A DNA stretch of 64,000 bases, taken from the NCBI GenBank assembly GCA_016938235.1, contig JAFGVA010000168.1, positions 1 to 64,000 of the forward strand, given 5' to 3'. The notes under the pieces were generated by a model, which was given only the letters and a program-made list of their open reading frames with translations, was not told the origin of the DNA and searched no databases. Source of the stretch: Bacteroidales bacterium. GTDB lineage: Bacteria; Bacteroidota; Bacteroidia; Bacteroidales; UBA10428. Of the stretch, positions 10,429 to 19,789 are shown one piece after another (position 1 is the first letter of the stretch; each line of letters opens with the position of its first letter). The position numbers and the translations under genes were made by a program.

Positions 10429-12354
10429 ATGAAATCTATTTATATAAAAACTATTATCGGAACGGTGATACTATCACTATTCCTTTCAGCTTGTGATGAC
10501 TTTTTAGTTGAGGAACCTCGAAGTATATATACACCAGAGTATTTTAAAACTGAGCTCGGCGTGCAGGGAGGACTATCTTCGATGTATCAACATTTGCGAA
10601 AGATCTATGGCCCCCGTTTTTATTACAGTTCTACTCAGACAGGAACCGATGAAGTTACTTATGGTGAAAGTGCAAACAATGGTTTTTTTGTACATGACTT
10701 TTCGGGTATGGCAGAAATTACTGCTGAAAATAATGGAGTTGGTGGACTATGGAATGCGGCTTTCCCGAATATTAACACTGCCAGCGGGATAATTGAGAAT
10801 GCTGCTGAAGTAGGTATTTCGGAAGATTTGATCGCTGAGGCCCATTTCTTCCGTGCATTCGACTACTTTTTACTTGTACAAACATTTGGTGGTGTGCCGC
10901 TTGATTTGGGTGCAGGAGAGTTAAAGTTCAACTCTTCAACCAACAGAACATCAGTGCGGAATACAGTACCTGAAGTATATACCAAATGTATTTTCCCCGA
11001 TTTGTTGATTGCAGTAGATGATTTACCGGAAGAAGGAAGAGTTATTGGCGGAGCAACAAAAACACTTGCCAGACTATATTTGGCTAAAGCATACTTAACC
11101 TATGCATGGTGGCTTGAAAATCCTAATGATATCCCTACTTATCCGGAGACTTCAAGGACAGACCCGGACGGGCATGATGCACAGTGGTATTTTCAACAAG
11201 CTTATGACATAGCGATTGAGGGAATTGAGAATCCCGGACCCTTCGGTCTGCAGCCTACCTACTATGATGTTCATATAGCAACAAACGACCGAAACAACGA
11301 AATGCTACTGTATGCTGATCATACTGAAACCAGTGAGATTTACAATGGAAGCAGCTTAACCTATAGTGGTGGAGAAGGCACCGACAATGTTTGTTATTGG
11401 ATGATGAACTGGAATTATCCTACTATCAGAAGCAATGGTGTTAGCTCAGTTGTTCGCTGGGCTGGTCAGCATGGCGGACGACCCTGGACACGTATGTGTC
11501 CTACAATTGGGGCAATTACAAACACCTTCGCTGATAAAACGAATGATTCACGTTATGATGGTTCTTTTACTACTGTTTGGCGCGGAAACTGGCCATTAGC
11601 AGGTACACCTGATGAGACAGTTACAAATGCCAATGGTATAGAGGTTGCTCCCGGTGAGCCAATACTTACTATTCTTGATGAAGAACCCACAACAGCTATA
11701 GATTTTCCAGCTGGTGATGGTCCAAGCGCAGTGGGTGCTGGCACACTTCCTGGAAGATCAGATTATGTAATAGGACCTAGAAATATTGGCCGGAAAATAT
11801 ATCCTACATTATGGAAACTCGGAGTATACCGTACCGATAATGAAGGGGGAATTGGTCAACCGAATGCAGCCAGCACTCGTCCATATAACATAGCAAAATT
11901 TTCTGAATTGTATTTTGTTGCCGCAGAGGCTGCTGTTAAAGGAGCAACAGGCACCCAAAGTGCCCGCGAACTAATAAATGTTATTCGCGCAAGGGCAGGA
12001 GTTTGGCGATTTGATAATAATGGAAATACTATAAAGGAAGAAGATAATAGTGCTGCCATGATTGCTGCTACTCCTGAAACTATTGATATTTATTATATTC
12101 TCGCAGAACGTTCGCGTGAATATTTTGGAGAGGGATATCGCTGGTACGATCTGGTTCGAACACAAACATGGACGGAACTCGCTGCTACTTACGAAATCTG
12201 TGGGGCAAATTTTTCCGATCATGAACCAGAAAAAATAACACGTACAATCGAACCGTATCATTATCTCAGACCGATTCCAATCGATCAGCTTAATGGTATG
12301 GAGATGACAGAGGAGGACAAAGATGCCTATCAAAATCCCGGATATGTTTTCTAA
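10429..12354 (+). CDS. SusD/RagB-like outer-membrane glycan-binding lipoprotein
   Basis: It is the surface substrate-binding lid of the SusC transporter encoded just upstream. Seen: a lipoprotein signal with the lipobox SACDD, giving an acylated Cys, then an alpha-helical SusD fold with the usual TPR-like segments (EAHFFRAFDYF, LARLYLAKAYL) and the C-terminal features REYFGEGYRWYDL and HYLRPIPIDQL. I chose ATG 10429; the frame also opens at a TTG nine bases earlier, but ATG fits the lipoprotein signal better. The product is about 641 residues. It is followed by a perfect 16-bp hairpin that may set differential expression relative to downstream genes. Confidence 0.95.
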   Translation: MKSIYIKTIIGTVILSLFLSACDDFLVEEPRSIYTPEYFKTELGVQGGLSSMYQHLRKIYGPRFYYSSTQTGTDEVTYGESANNGFFVHDFSGMAEITAENNGVGGLWNAAFPNINTASGIIENAAEVGISEDLIAEAHFFRAFDYFLLVQTFGGVPLDLGAGELKFNSSTNRTSVRNTVPEVYTKCIFPDLLIAVDDLPEEGRVIGGATKTLARLYLAKAYLTYAWWLENPNDIPTYPETSRTDPDGHDAQWYFQQAYDIAIEGIENPGPFGLQPTYYDVHIATNDRNNEMLLYADHTETSEIYNGSSLTYSGGEGTDNVCYWMMNWNYPTIRSNGVSSVVRWAGQHGGRPWTRMCPTIGAITNTFADKTNDSRYDGSFTTVWRGNWPLAGTPDETVTNANGIEVAPGEPILTILDEEPTTAIDFPAGDGPSAVGAGTLPGRSDYVIGPRNIGRKIYPTLWKLGVYRTDNEGGIGQPNAASTRPYNIAKFSELYFVAAEAAVKGATGTQSARELINVIRARAGVWRFDNNGNTIKEEDNSAAMIAATPETIDIYYILAERSREYFGEGYRWYDLVRTQTWTELAATYEICGANFSDHEPEKITRTIEPYHYLRPIPIDQLNGMEMTEEDKDAYQNPGYVF

Positions 12355-12398
12355 TCGGCAAATATGATTAAAAATCATAATTCCAGTTTGTTATACAC

Positions 12399-12437
12399 AA
12401 ATTTATATATGGGGCTATTGTCCCCATATATAAATTT
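12399..12437 (+). promoter_or_regulatory. Perfect 16-bp hairpin after susD
   Basis: Arms AAATTTATATATGGGG and its exact complement are separated by a 7-base loop. No T-run follows, so it is not a classical terminator. It may stabilise the susCD part of the transcript or act as a partial terminator before the downstream genes. Confidence 0.6.
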
Positions 12438-12484
12438 AACTCTCAATAAAGTTACTAATAACTACCTTATATCTTAACTATTAA

Positions 12485-14170
12485 ATGAGTTTTCAATGCT
12501 TTAAAATAATTACTCGATTTAAGTTGAGAGATAAGCAAAAAATTAATATTTTTTTGGATTTCACGGTTGACTTCAGGAAACTACTGACATATCTATACTT
12601 TTTGTTATGTTTCCTTTTTTTTACCTTTTACTATAATTACCATTTACATTTTATCGAACAGTTACAGCTTTTTAGATTTAACTGGAATTACATAGGCCAG
12701 TATATACAAAAACCTGCTTCCATATCATGTTTAGCCGGCGATTTTTTTACTCAATTTTTTTATCTTAAAACTGTTGGCGCCATTTTAATTACTTTTAGCC
12801 TTTTTTTGTTTTGGTATCAAAGCAGCAGGGCTCTTACTGATATTGTCTCGCCGAAACTATCATATTCTATTTCTTTGCTGCTTACAATTGCTGTAACCAG
12901 TCTTCATTTCAATATTCTTTATCCACTTTCAGCAACATTTTCACTAATTGTGGCGGTCGTGACATTTCGTTTATACATTAGAATCCTACGATTGCCCTAT
13001 AGAGCCGTTTTAGGAATTATGCTCGCACTGATACTTTATTTAAGCATTGGTTTTGGAATTTACTTGTTTGTATTGCTTGTCCTGCTTTATGAAATGAAAT
13101 TGAAACAAATAAAAGGCTTTCTGAAATTGGGGTATAGCATAATACTCGTATCTACGGTATTCATTTATCCTGTTTCAATGCGTTTCTTCTATTATCTGAC
13201 ACCCCGACAGGCATACCTGTTCCCAATTACAGAACTTGCAAAACCATTACCGAATTTTATTCTTGAAACGATGTTTTCTCTTGATTATGAATGGTATTCC
13301 AATAATCCTGAAAGAACAATTGAATTAGCCAGAAAAACTAGGTTAAAAAGCAGATATGTATCTTACTATTTCAACATGGCATCGGCGAGTATAAATAAAC
13401 TACCTGAAAATCTGCTGTCATTTAATCAGTATGGGCTATATGGTATGTTTATACCTTATGACAAGGAAACAAATTTCATAAGTCTGTTATTTGGGAATGA
13501 GTTGTATTATTTAATAGGTGATATGAACGCTTCCCAGCATTTTGCATTAATGGCTAATACATTTTCACCCAAGGGGGAAAGCTCAAGAATGTTTCGCCGG
13601 CTGGTTGAAACGAATATAATTAATGGTGAATACGCTGTCGTGCGTAAATACCTGAAAATGCTTAATCAGACAATATTCTACAGGAACTGGGCAAGTGAAA
13701 TGGAACAATATCTCACGAATCAAGAGTTATGCAAAAAAACTCCATTGATAGTTCAAAAAAGGGAACTTAGACCTACTACTGATCATATTAAATCAAATCC
13801 AAATGATTTTGTTTCTTCTCTTTATTTTCTTCTGAATGATCATCCAGAAAACCAGATAGCACTGGATTATTTGCTATGTATTTGTCTATTGAACAAAGAC
13901 ATTGAAGGTTTTTACGATGCACTCGTTAAATATAATTACAACCAATCCGGAACCAATCTTCCACGTTTATATCAGGAAGCACTCATAGTTTATTCGGCAA
14001 TAAAGAGGGATAAGGAAATATTAAATACTTTTCATGTGTCCACTGAGATACTCAAACAGTCAAAACTATACGAAGAGAAATATTTTCAGGCCTATGGTAA
14101 GAAAAGCGTCCTGATGAAAGATTTCGGAAATACCTATTGGGTTTACCTGAGTTTTAGTTCTCAACCCTAA
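12485..14170 (+). CDS. Multi-pass inner-membrane protein of unknown function (DUF6057-like)
   Basis: 561 residues. The N-terminal 235 contain about six to seven hydrophobic helices (first near 33-53, a strong pair near 125-165, another near 178-205), with no cleavable signal. The rest (about 240-561) is soluble and helix-rich, resembling tetratricopeptide arrays rather than an enzyme. I see no catalytic motif. It resembles the DUF6057 proteins of Bacteroidota found next to SusC/D genes (recalled resemblance, not tested). It follows susD after the hairpin and is 36 bases from the CxxCH propeller gene, so these two probably form a pair. It is very rich in Phe, Tyr and Leu. Function unknown. Confidence 0.7.
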   Translation: MSFQCFKIITRFKLRDKQKINIFLDFTVDFRKLLTYLYFLLCFLFFTFYYNYHLHFIEQLQLFRFNWNYIGQYIQKPASISCLAGDFFTQFFYLKTVGAILITFSLFLFWYQSSRALTDIVSPKLSYSISLLLTIAVTSLHFNILYPLSATFSLIVAVVTFRLYIRILRLPYRAVLGIMLALILYLSIGFGIYLFVLLVLLYEMKLKQIKGFLKLGYSIILVSTVFIYPVSMRFFYYLTPRQAYLFPITELAKPLPNFILETMFSLDYEWYSNNPERTIELARKTRLKSRYVSYYFNMASASINKLPENLLSFNQYGLYGMFIPYDKETNFISLLFGNELYYLIGDMNASQHFALMANTFSPKGESSRMFRRLVETNIINGEYAVVRKYLKMLNQTIFYRNWASEMEQYLTNQELCKKTPLIVQKRELRPTTDHIKSNPNDFVSSLYFLLNDHPENQIALDYLLCICLLNKDIEGFYDALVKYNYNQSGTNLPRLYQEALIVYSAIKRDKEILNTFHVSTEILKQSKLYEEKYFQAYGKKSVLMKDFGNTYWVYLSFSSQP

Positions 14171-14206
14171 TATAATGGATAGTAATGTTTATACAAATAA
14201 CATAGC

Positions 14207-15670
14207 ATGCTAACAGGAAAAACTACATATTTAATATTCATATTTATGCTATTGCTTTCATGTAATCTGCATACTACAGAAAAAGTATATTTTGATGAAT
14301 ATCCCCCAATTATCCCTGATTATATAAATATAATTATACCCAATAACATTGCTCCCCTGAATTTTTCCTTTGAAAGCAAAAAAATACTGGCGGAATTTAA
14401 TTCTGACAATGGAAATTTGAAAATAGTTGGACGGAACAGGATAGTTATTCCGCAAAAAAAATTTAAAAAGTTCTTACAGCGAAATATTGGTGACACCGTA
14501 TGGATTTCAGTAAGCACTATTGAAGATAATCAAGTGATAATGTTTAGGCCGTTTTTTTGGGTAATAAAGGCAGAACAAATCGATCCCTTTCTCACATATC
14601 GATTAATTGAGCCAGGGTATGAAGTATGGAATAAAGTAAAAATAGCTCAGAGAAATGTTACTAACTTTTCTGAAACATCTATCGCCGATAATAATCTTAC
14701 AGACAATAGCTGTTTGAATTGCCATATACCAAATAAGCATAATCCTGCACAATCTTTTTTCCATATTCGTGGGAAAAGCAGCATGACCGTGATTGCTGAT
14801 GGAGAAGATTTGCAAAGTATCGATACTAAAATGGAAGGGGCATATTCCAGCATGGTTTACGGAAGCTGGCATCCTTCAGGCAAATACATAGCTTTTTCTA
14901 CAAATGCCGTATTGCCCTCAACTCATAGCATTCACAATAAAAGAGCATTTGTATACGACACCGTCTCGGATATTATACTTCTTAACATTCGTAAAAAAGA
15001 AGTAATTAAATGTGGAGAACTTATGAAGAAAAATACACTTGAAACATTCCCTGAGTTTTCGGCAGATGGAACAAAATTGTACTATTGTTCAGCAACGAAG
15101 GTAGAATTACCGGAAGAGCATAGAAACCTGCAATACAGCATCTATTCTATTGGTTTTGATACGAATGCTTTAAAATTTGGGATTCATATTGACACCCTTT
15201 TCAATGGTTCCTTAAAGCAAAAAACAGCTAGTGAATTGAAAGCTTCTCCTAATGGGAAATTTCTTGCCTTTAATTGCTTTAGTCATGGAACTTTCGCTTT
15301 ATGGCATAACGATGCAAAAATTTACCTCTTCAATCTGAATACTAGAACCATTGATTCACTGCCAGAACTGAATAATAATGTCAACTACGCGAACTCCTAT
15401 AAAAGCTGGTCGACCAACAGCCATTGGCTAGCATTTGCCAGTAAGAGGGATGATGGCCTATATAGTAAAATTTATTTTTCTTATATCGATGAAGAAGGTC
15501 ATGCTCATAAACCATTTGTATTACCTCAAAAAGATCCTAATTATTATGATAATATACTAAAGTCATATAATGTTCCGGAGTTGCTTCAAAAACCAGTATT
15601 GTTCGATGCTTTTGATATAGAAGATATCTATCATAATTCATTCACGGAAAAACTTCAATATACGAAGTGA
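14207..15670 (+). CDS. Probable lipoprotein with CxxCH motif and TolB-like (PD40) propeller
   Basis: 487 residues with a lipoprotein-type start (LLLSCNLH). An N-terminal beta-rich part (about 30-160) is followed by Cys169-Leu-Asn-Cys172-His173, a CxxCH motif of the kind that binds haem c. After it come WD40-like PD40 repeats (YGSWHPSGKYIAFST, FPEFSADGTKLYYCS, LKASPNGKFLAFNCF, KSWSTNSHWLAFAS). There is one CxxCH and no second haem motif. The protein at 27580 has the same CxxCH-then-propeller order, so the arrangement recurs in both xylan loci. Role unknown: it could be a periplasmic haem protein, or the motif could bind metal or form a disulfide. Its neighbours (membrane protein upstream, GH115 downstream) tie it to glycan use. 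Confidence 0.8.
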   Translation: MLTGKTTYLIFIFMLLLSCNLHTTEKVYFDEYPPIIPDYINIIIPNNIAPLNFSFESKKILAEFNSDNGNLKIVGRNRIVIPQKKFKKFLQRNIGDTVWISVSTIEDNQVIMFRPFFWVIKAEQIDPFLTYRLIEPGYEVWNKVKIAQRNVTNFSETSIADNNLTDNSCLNCHIPNKHNPAQSFFHIRGKSSMTVIADGEDLQSIDTKMEGAYSSMVYGSWHPSGKYIAFSTNAVLPSTHSIHNKRAFVYDTVSDIILLNIRKKEVIKCGELMKKNTLETFPEFSADGTKLYYCSATKVELPEEHRNLQYSIYSIGFDTNALKFGIHIDTLFNGSLKQKTASELKASPNGKFLAFNCFSHGTFALWHNDAKIYLFNLNTRTIDSLPELNNNVNYANSYKSWSTNSHWLAFASKRDDGLYSKIYFSYIDEEGHAHKPFVLPQKDPNYYDNILKSYNVPELLQKPVLFDAFDIEDIYHNSFTEKLQYTK

Positions 15671-15732
15671 ACAAAACATAAATATGAAATGCATTTTGTA
15701 ACTATATATCTGAATTTACTAAAAATATAAAA

Positions 15733-18630
15733 ATGAGAATATTTACAATTATTACTTTGATTTTGATAAATGCCTACACAATTAAGGCAAACTTGAATAG
15801 TAAAAGTTATATCACAACAGAGAATTCAAAAGAGAACTTTACTCTTATAGGGCCTGGAAAAATTACACCCATTTGGCTCAGTTCTTCCGATTACAAAGGA
15901 GTATTTATTGCTGCCGGAAACTTACAAAAAGATATTATGGCTGTATCTGGCAGGTTACCCGAAATGATTGTTGATACCTTTACGGCTGCGAATGAAGTAT
16001 TAATTATCGGGACACTGGGTAAAAGTAAGCTAATCGAATCACTAATTAGTCAGAATAGAATTGATACTACAGGGTTAACCGGTAGATGGGAGAAATTTTC
16101 CATTCAAACAATTAAAGAACCATTACCTGGGATAAATAAAGCAACGGTAATTATAGGTAGCGATAAACGAGGCACGATATATGGCATTTATGACCTGTCA
16201 GAACAAATTGGTGTTTCACCTTGGTATTGGTGGGCTGATGTTCCTGTTAAGAAGAAAAACGAAATTTATATTATTCCTGGAGTTTATACGGAGGGTGAAC
16301 CTGCTGTGAAATACAGGGGCATTTTTATTAATGATGAATCGCCAGCATTCAGAAACTGGGCCTTTGAAAAGTTTGGAGGTCAGAATCACGAATGTTATGA
16401 GAAAATATTTGAGTTATTACTGAGAAATAAGGCCAATTATTTATGGCCTGCCATGTGGCTTCCTACGATTTTTAATGAAGATGACACTTTAAACCCAAAG
16501 ACTGCTGATGATTATGGTATTGTAATGTCTACTAGTCATCACGAGCCACTCATGCGCTCCCATAACGAATGGTATGTATTTGGAGGTGGAGAATGGAATT
16601 ACCTTACTAACAAAGATAAGCTTCGGGAATTCTGGCGAGGAGGGGTGGAACGAATGGGTGATTACGAAAGTGTTGTAACTGTGGGAATGCGCGGAGATGG
16701 AGATGATGCCATGTCTGAAGAAACAGCCGTAGATTTATTAAAGGAAATTATTGCTGATCAGAGAAATATTATAGCTGATGTTACAGGAAAACCTGCAAAT
16801 GAGACACCCCAGGTTTGGGCAATATACAAAGAAGTGCAGGATTATTATGATAAGGGAATGCGCGTTGATGATGATATTACAGTCCTCTTCAGCGATGATA
16901 ACTGGGGCAATATCCGTTATTTGCCAAAAGAAGAAGATTTAAATCATCCAGGTGGGTATGGAATGTACTATCATTTCGATTACGTTGGGTCTCCTGTATC
17001 ATATCGTTGGTTGAATGTCACCCAGATTGAAAGAGTCTGGGAGCAAATGAATCTAACCTACGAACATGGTGTTAAAAACCTTTGGATTGCTAATGTCGGT
17101 GATATTAAACCGATGGAATTGCCTATTAGTTTCTTTTTCGATTATGCCTGGAATCCTGATGCAATTCAGGCAGATGATTTACCCTACTATTATGAAAGCT
17201 GGGCCCGGCAGCAATTTGGTGTCGCTCATTCCAATGAAATTGCAAAACTTCTCGCACTATACACGAAATATAATGCGCGACGAACGCCTGAGATGATAAC
17301 TCCTGAAACTTACAGCATTGAAAACTATCGTGAAGCAGATAGAATTGTTGAAGAATACAAAGAACTGGAAGAAAGAAGCAGAAAAATTTATGGACAACTT
17401 CCTGAGCAACAGAAATCGGCCTTTTATCAATTGGTACTATCTCCCATCGAGATGTGTGCAAATCTTAATGAAATGTACGTTGCTGCCGGAAAAAACAAAT
17501 ACTATGCAGAGCGTGGCGCAGCTTCAGCCAATTACTATGCCGATAAGGTAAAGGAGCTATTTGAAAGAGATGCTGAACTTACAAGGTATTACCATGAAGT
17601 TCTTGAAAATGGTAAATGGAACCACATGATGTCCCAGACTCACATTGGATATACTAGTTGGGCCCACCCTCCCTTAAACAAAATGCCAGCAGTTTCGTAT
17701 GTACAAATTCAAAAACCTGCAGAACTAGGTTATCTGCTCGAGTATGGGAAAACTCCCTATTGGGGTTGGCTTGATGTAGAAGCCGACTGGTCATTCAGTC
17801 ATGAATTTTTGCCTTTCGACCCTGTAAATAATCAAAACTACTATATCGATATTATTAACCGGGGCGAGGAACCCCTTTTTTATAATATTAAGGCTGTAGA
17901 TGATTGGATTATCCTATCATCAGCACAGGGTACTACCCAATACAATGAAAAAATTTATGTCAGTATCGATTGGGATAAAGCTCCCAAAGGAAATGCAGAA
18001 GGTGAGATCCTAATTTCCGGAACTATGCAGGAGTATACCGTTAAGGTACCCATAAAAAATAATCTGACTGCTACTGAAGGTTTCATTGAAAACAATGGTG
18101 TAGTATCTATTGAAGCTGAAAAGTATACAAGAAAAACAATCACGAACGATATTCGATTCACAGTGATACCTAACCTGGGACGGACAAGCTCCTCGCTTAT
18201 TATAGAACCCGTTACCACTAAAACCCTTGCCCCCGGCACAACTGCTCCCCTAGTTGAATATGATTTCACGACATTTAGTGCCGCAGAGCTGTCAATTGAG
18301 GCTTTTCTATCTCCTAGTCAGGATTTTAAAAAACAAGGAGGACTAAAATATGCGATTGCCATTGACAACGAGGAACCACAGATTATAAATATGAATGAAA
18401 GGGAGGAAAAACCGGACTGGCAATATGCTAACTGGTGGACACAATCGGTAGGCGATCACATTAAAATTAAGGTATCACAGCATAAGATTGACCAACCCGG
18501 CAAACATACTCTCAAGATTTGGATTCTTGATCCGGGGATAGTATTCCAAAAATTTGTGATTAATATGGGTGGTCTCAGACCCAGTTACCTGGGACCTCCA
18601 GAAAGTATATTTTATGAGGCTGTTCCATAA
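15733..18630 (+). CDS. GH115 xylan alpha-1,2-glucuronidase
   Basis: GH115 enzymes remove glucuronic or 4-O-methylglucuronic acid side groups from intact xylan or long oligosaccharides. Seen: signal peptide (about 1-19), then the family features GTIYGIYDLSEQIGVSPWYWW, YRGIFINDESP, NKANYLWPAMW, GMRGDGDDAM, FSDDNWGNIRYLP and GGYGMYYHFDYVG, and the C-terminal domain ending GGLRPSYLGPPES. The length (965) is full for the family, including the C-terminal beta-sandwich. There is no T9SS tail, so it is probably periplasmic. It sits 62 bases after the CxxCH propeller gene. A decayed partial copy of the same gene lies at 19790-20849. Confidence 0.95.
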   Translation: MRIFTIITLILINAYTIKANLNSKSYITTENSKENFTLIGPGKITPIWLSSSDYKGVFIAAGNLQKDIMAVSGRLPEMIVDTFTAANEVLIIGTLGKSKLIESLISQNRIDTTGLTGRWEKFSIQTIKEPLPGINKATVIIGSDKRGTIYGIYDLSEQIGVSPWYWWADVPVKKKNEIYIIPGVYTEGEPAVKYRGIFINDESPAFRNWAFEKFGGQNHECYEKIFELLLRNKANYLWPAMWLPTIFNEDDTLNPKTADDYGIVMSTSHHEPLMRSHNEWYVFGGGEWNYLTNKDKLREFWRGGVERMGDYESVVTVGMRGDGDDAMSEETAVDLLKEIIADQRNIIADVTGKPANETPQVWAIYKEVQDYYDKGMRVDDDITVLFSDDNWGNIRYLPKEEDLNHPGGYGMYYHFDYVGSPVSYRWLNVTQIERVWEQMNLTYEHGVKNLWIANVGDIKPMELPISFFFDYAWNPDAIQADDLPYYYESWARQQFGVAHSNEIAKLLALYTKYNARRTPEMITPETYSIENYREADRIVEEYKELEERSRKIYGQLPEQQKSAFYQLVLSPIEMCANLNEMYVAAGKNKYYAERGAASANYYADKVKELFERDAELTRYYHEVLENGKWNHMMSQTHIGYTSWAHPPLNKMPAVSYVQIQKPAELGYLLEYGKTPYWGWLDVEADWSFSHEFLPFDPVNNQNYYIDIINRGEEPLFYNIKAVDDWIILSSAQGTTQYNEKIYVSIDWDKAPKGNAEGEILISGTMQEYTVKVPIKNNLTATEGFIENNGVVSIEAEKYTRKTITNDIRFTVIPNLGRTSSSLIIEPVTTKTLAPGTTAPLVEYDFTTFSAAELSIEAFLSPSQDFKKQGGLKYAIAIDNEEPQIINMNEREEKPDWQYANWWTQSVGDHIKIKVSQHKIDQPGKHTLKIWILDPGIVFQKFVINMGGLRPSYLGPPESIFYEAVP

Positions 18631-18716
18631 ATCTGCCTATAAAAGAATATTTGTACATATATAAAACAAAATAATATTCTATTAACCAATAATAATAACA
18701 ACTTAACTTTTAAATT

Positions 18717-19613
18717 ATGAAACAAATCTACATTTTATTAGCATGTATATTGCTTACTAGTGTTAGCTATGCTCAAATTACTCCTATTTTATTAGAAGCT
18801 GAAGATGCATCTTTAATAGGCAGCGATTTCAACGTAATTACAGAAGGAGATACTACCTATGTGACACCCTCAACCGATCGTGCTGATGGTGATGGTCCCA
18901 TGCAGAGTGAGAAGCTTCTGACTTTCAATGTACCATTTGCTGCTGCCGGCGATTATCATCTTTATATTAAGCTTCGTGTTGGACCAGCTGGCCCAAATGA
19001 TGACAGTTTCTGGTTAGCAAATAGTCTAGGTGAGAAAGACCCCGAAGAACCGACAGATTGGATTTTGGTTAATAATATTAGCAATGGAGCTGCTTATCCT
19101 GACTCTATAGTAACAAATGCTGCAACCGGAATTGGAAATAATATTTTTAAATGGGTAAATGCCTCATTAATTGGTGGAGGTGATTCTCAGGTTGAAACTA
19201 AATTCGAAGTATCTTCTGCAGGTAGCATGATTTATGTGTATGGGTCACGTGAAGATGCCCTGGATATTGATAAAATAGCGTTTGCTGAGGCAGGAAAGCT
19301 ATATACTGTGGCTGAGCTGGAGGCTGGCACTTCTGCTTCTGGCCCAAGTATTACTTTTTCAACCGAATCAGAAACTAATGCAATACGTTTGTATCCAAAT
19401 CCTGCTGGTGAGGTTATCAATATTCAGCTAAATATTCAGCATACATCTGATGCTTTAATAAATATCTACGGATCAACCGGCAGTCTGATGAAAAGTGTTA
19501 TTATGAAAGAGCAATCTTTAAGTCTAAATGTTGATGATTTAAGCTCGGGTATTTATATTATCAATACTATTTGTAACGGTAAAAACTACTCACAAAAGTT
19601 TATTATTGATTAA
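18717..19613 (+). CDS. Free-standing secreted carbohydrate-binding module protein with T9SS tail
   Basis: 298 residues: signal peptide (1-19, ending SYAQ), one binding module (about 23-205) and a T9SS sorting tail starting at IRLYPNP (about 222-298). The module is clearly homologous to the N-terminal modules of the GH10 enzymes at 299 and 41562 (shared EAE start, YVTPSTD, NDDSFW, FKWVNAS, DIDKIAFAEAGKLYTV), but no enzyme domain is present. It is not a broken GH10, because the sorting tail follows in frame. Probable role: a surface or released xylan-binding protein, perhaps targeting substrate to the cell. It lies between the intact and the decayed GH115 genes and is closed by a terminator. 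Confidence 0.85.
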   Translation: MKQIYILLACILLTSVSYAQITPILLEAEDASLIGSDFNVITEGDTTYVTPSTDRADGDGPMQSEKLLTFNVPFAAAGDYHLYIKLRVGPAGPNDDSFWLANSLGEKDPEEPTDWILVNNISNGAAYPDSIVTNAATGIGNNIFKWVNASLIGGGDSQVETKFEVSSAGSMIYVYGSREDALDIDKIAFAEAGKLYTVAELEAGTSASGPSITFSTESETNAIRLYPNPAGEVINIQLNIQHTSDALINIYGSTGSLMKSVIMKEQSLSLNVDDLSSGIYIINTICNGKNYSQKFIID

Positions 19614-19670
19614 AGTTAGTTTTAGTAGGTATAGAATTTGATAGGTGTAGTTAAGGGAGATTTCATCCCT

Positions 19671-19716
19671 GAACAGTCAGCTTAATGTTTATATTAATAG
19701 TTGGCTGTTCTTTTTT
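19671..19716 (+). terminator. Rho-independent terminator after binding-module gene
   Basis: Arms GAACAGTCAGC and GTTGGCTGTTC (one mismatch) are followed by TTTTTT. It closes the region 1 transcript before the GH115 pseudogene. Confidence 0.75.
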
Positions 19717-19789
19717 CCTAATCTACTTGGTGGAATAAATTTTGTTTTTATCTGCATAATGAGATAGTACTAAATATCAAAAACTAAAG

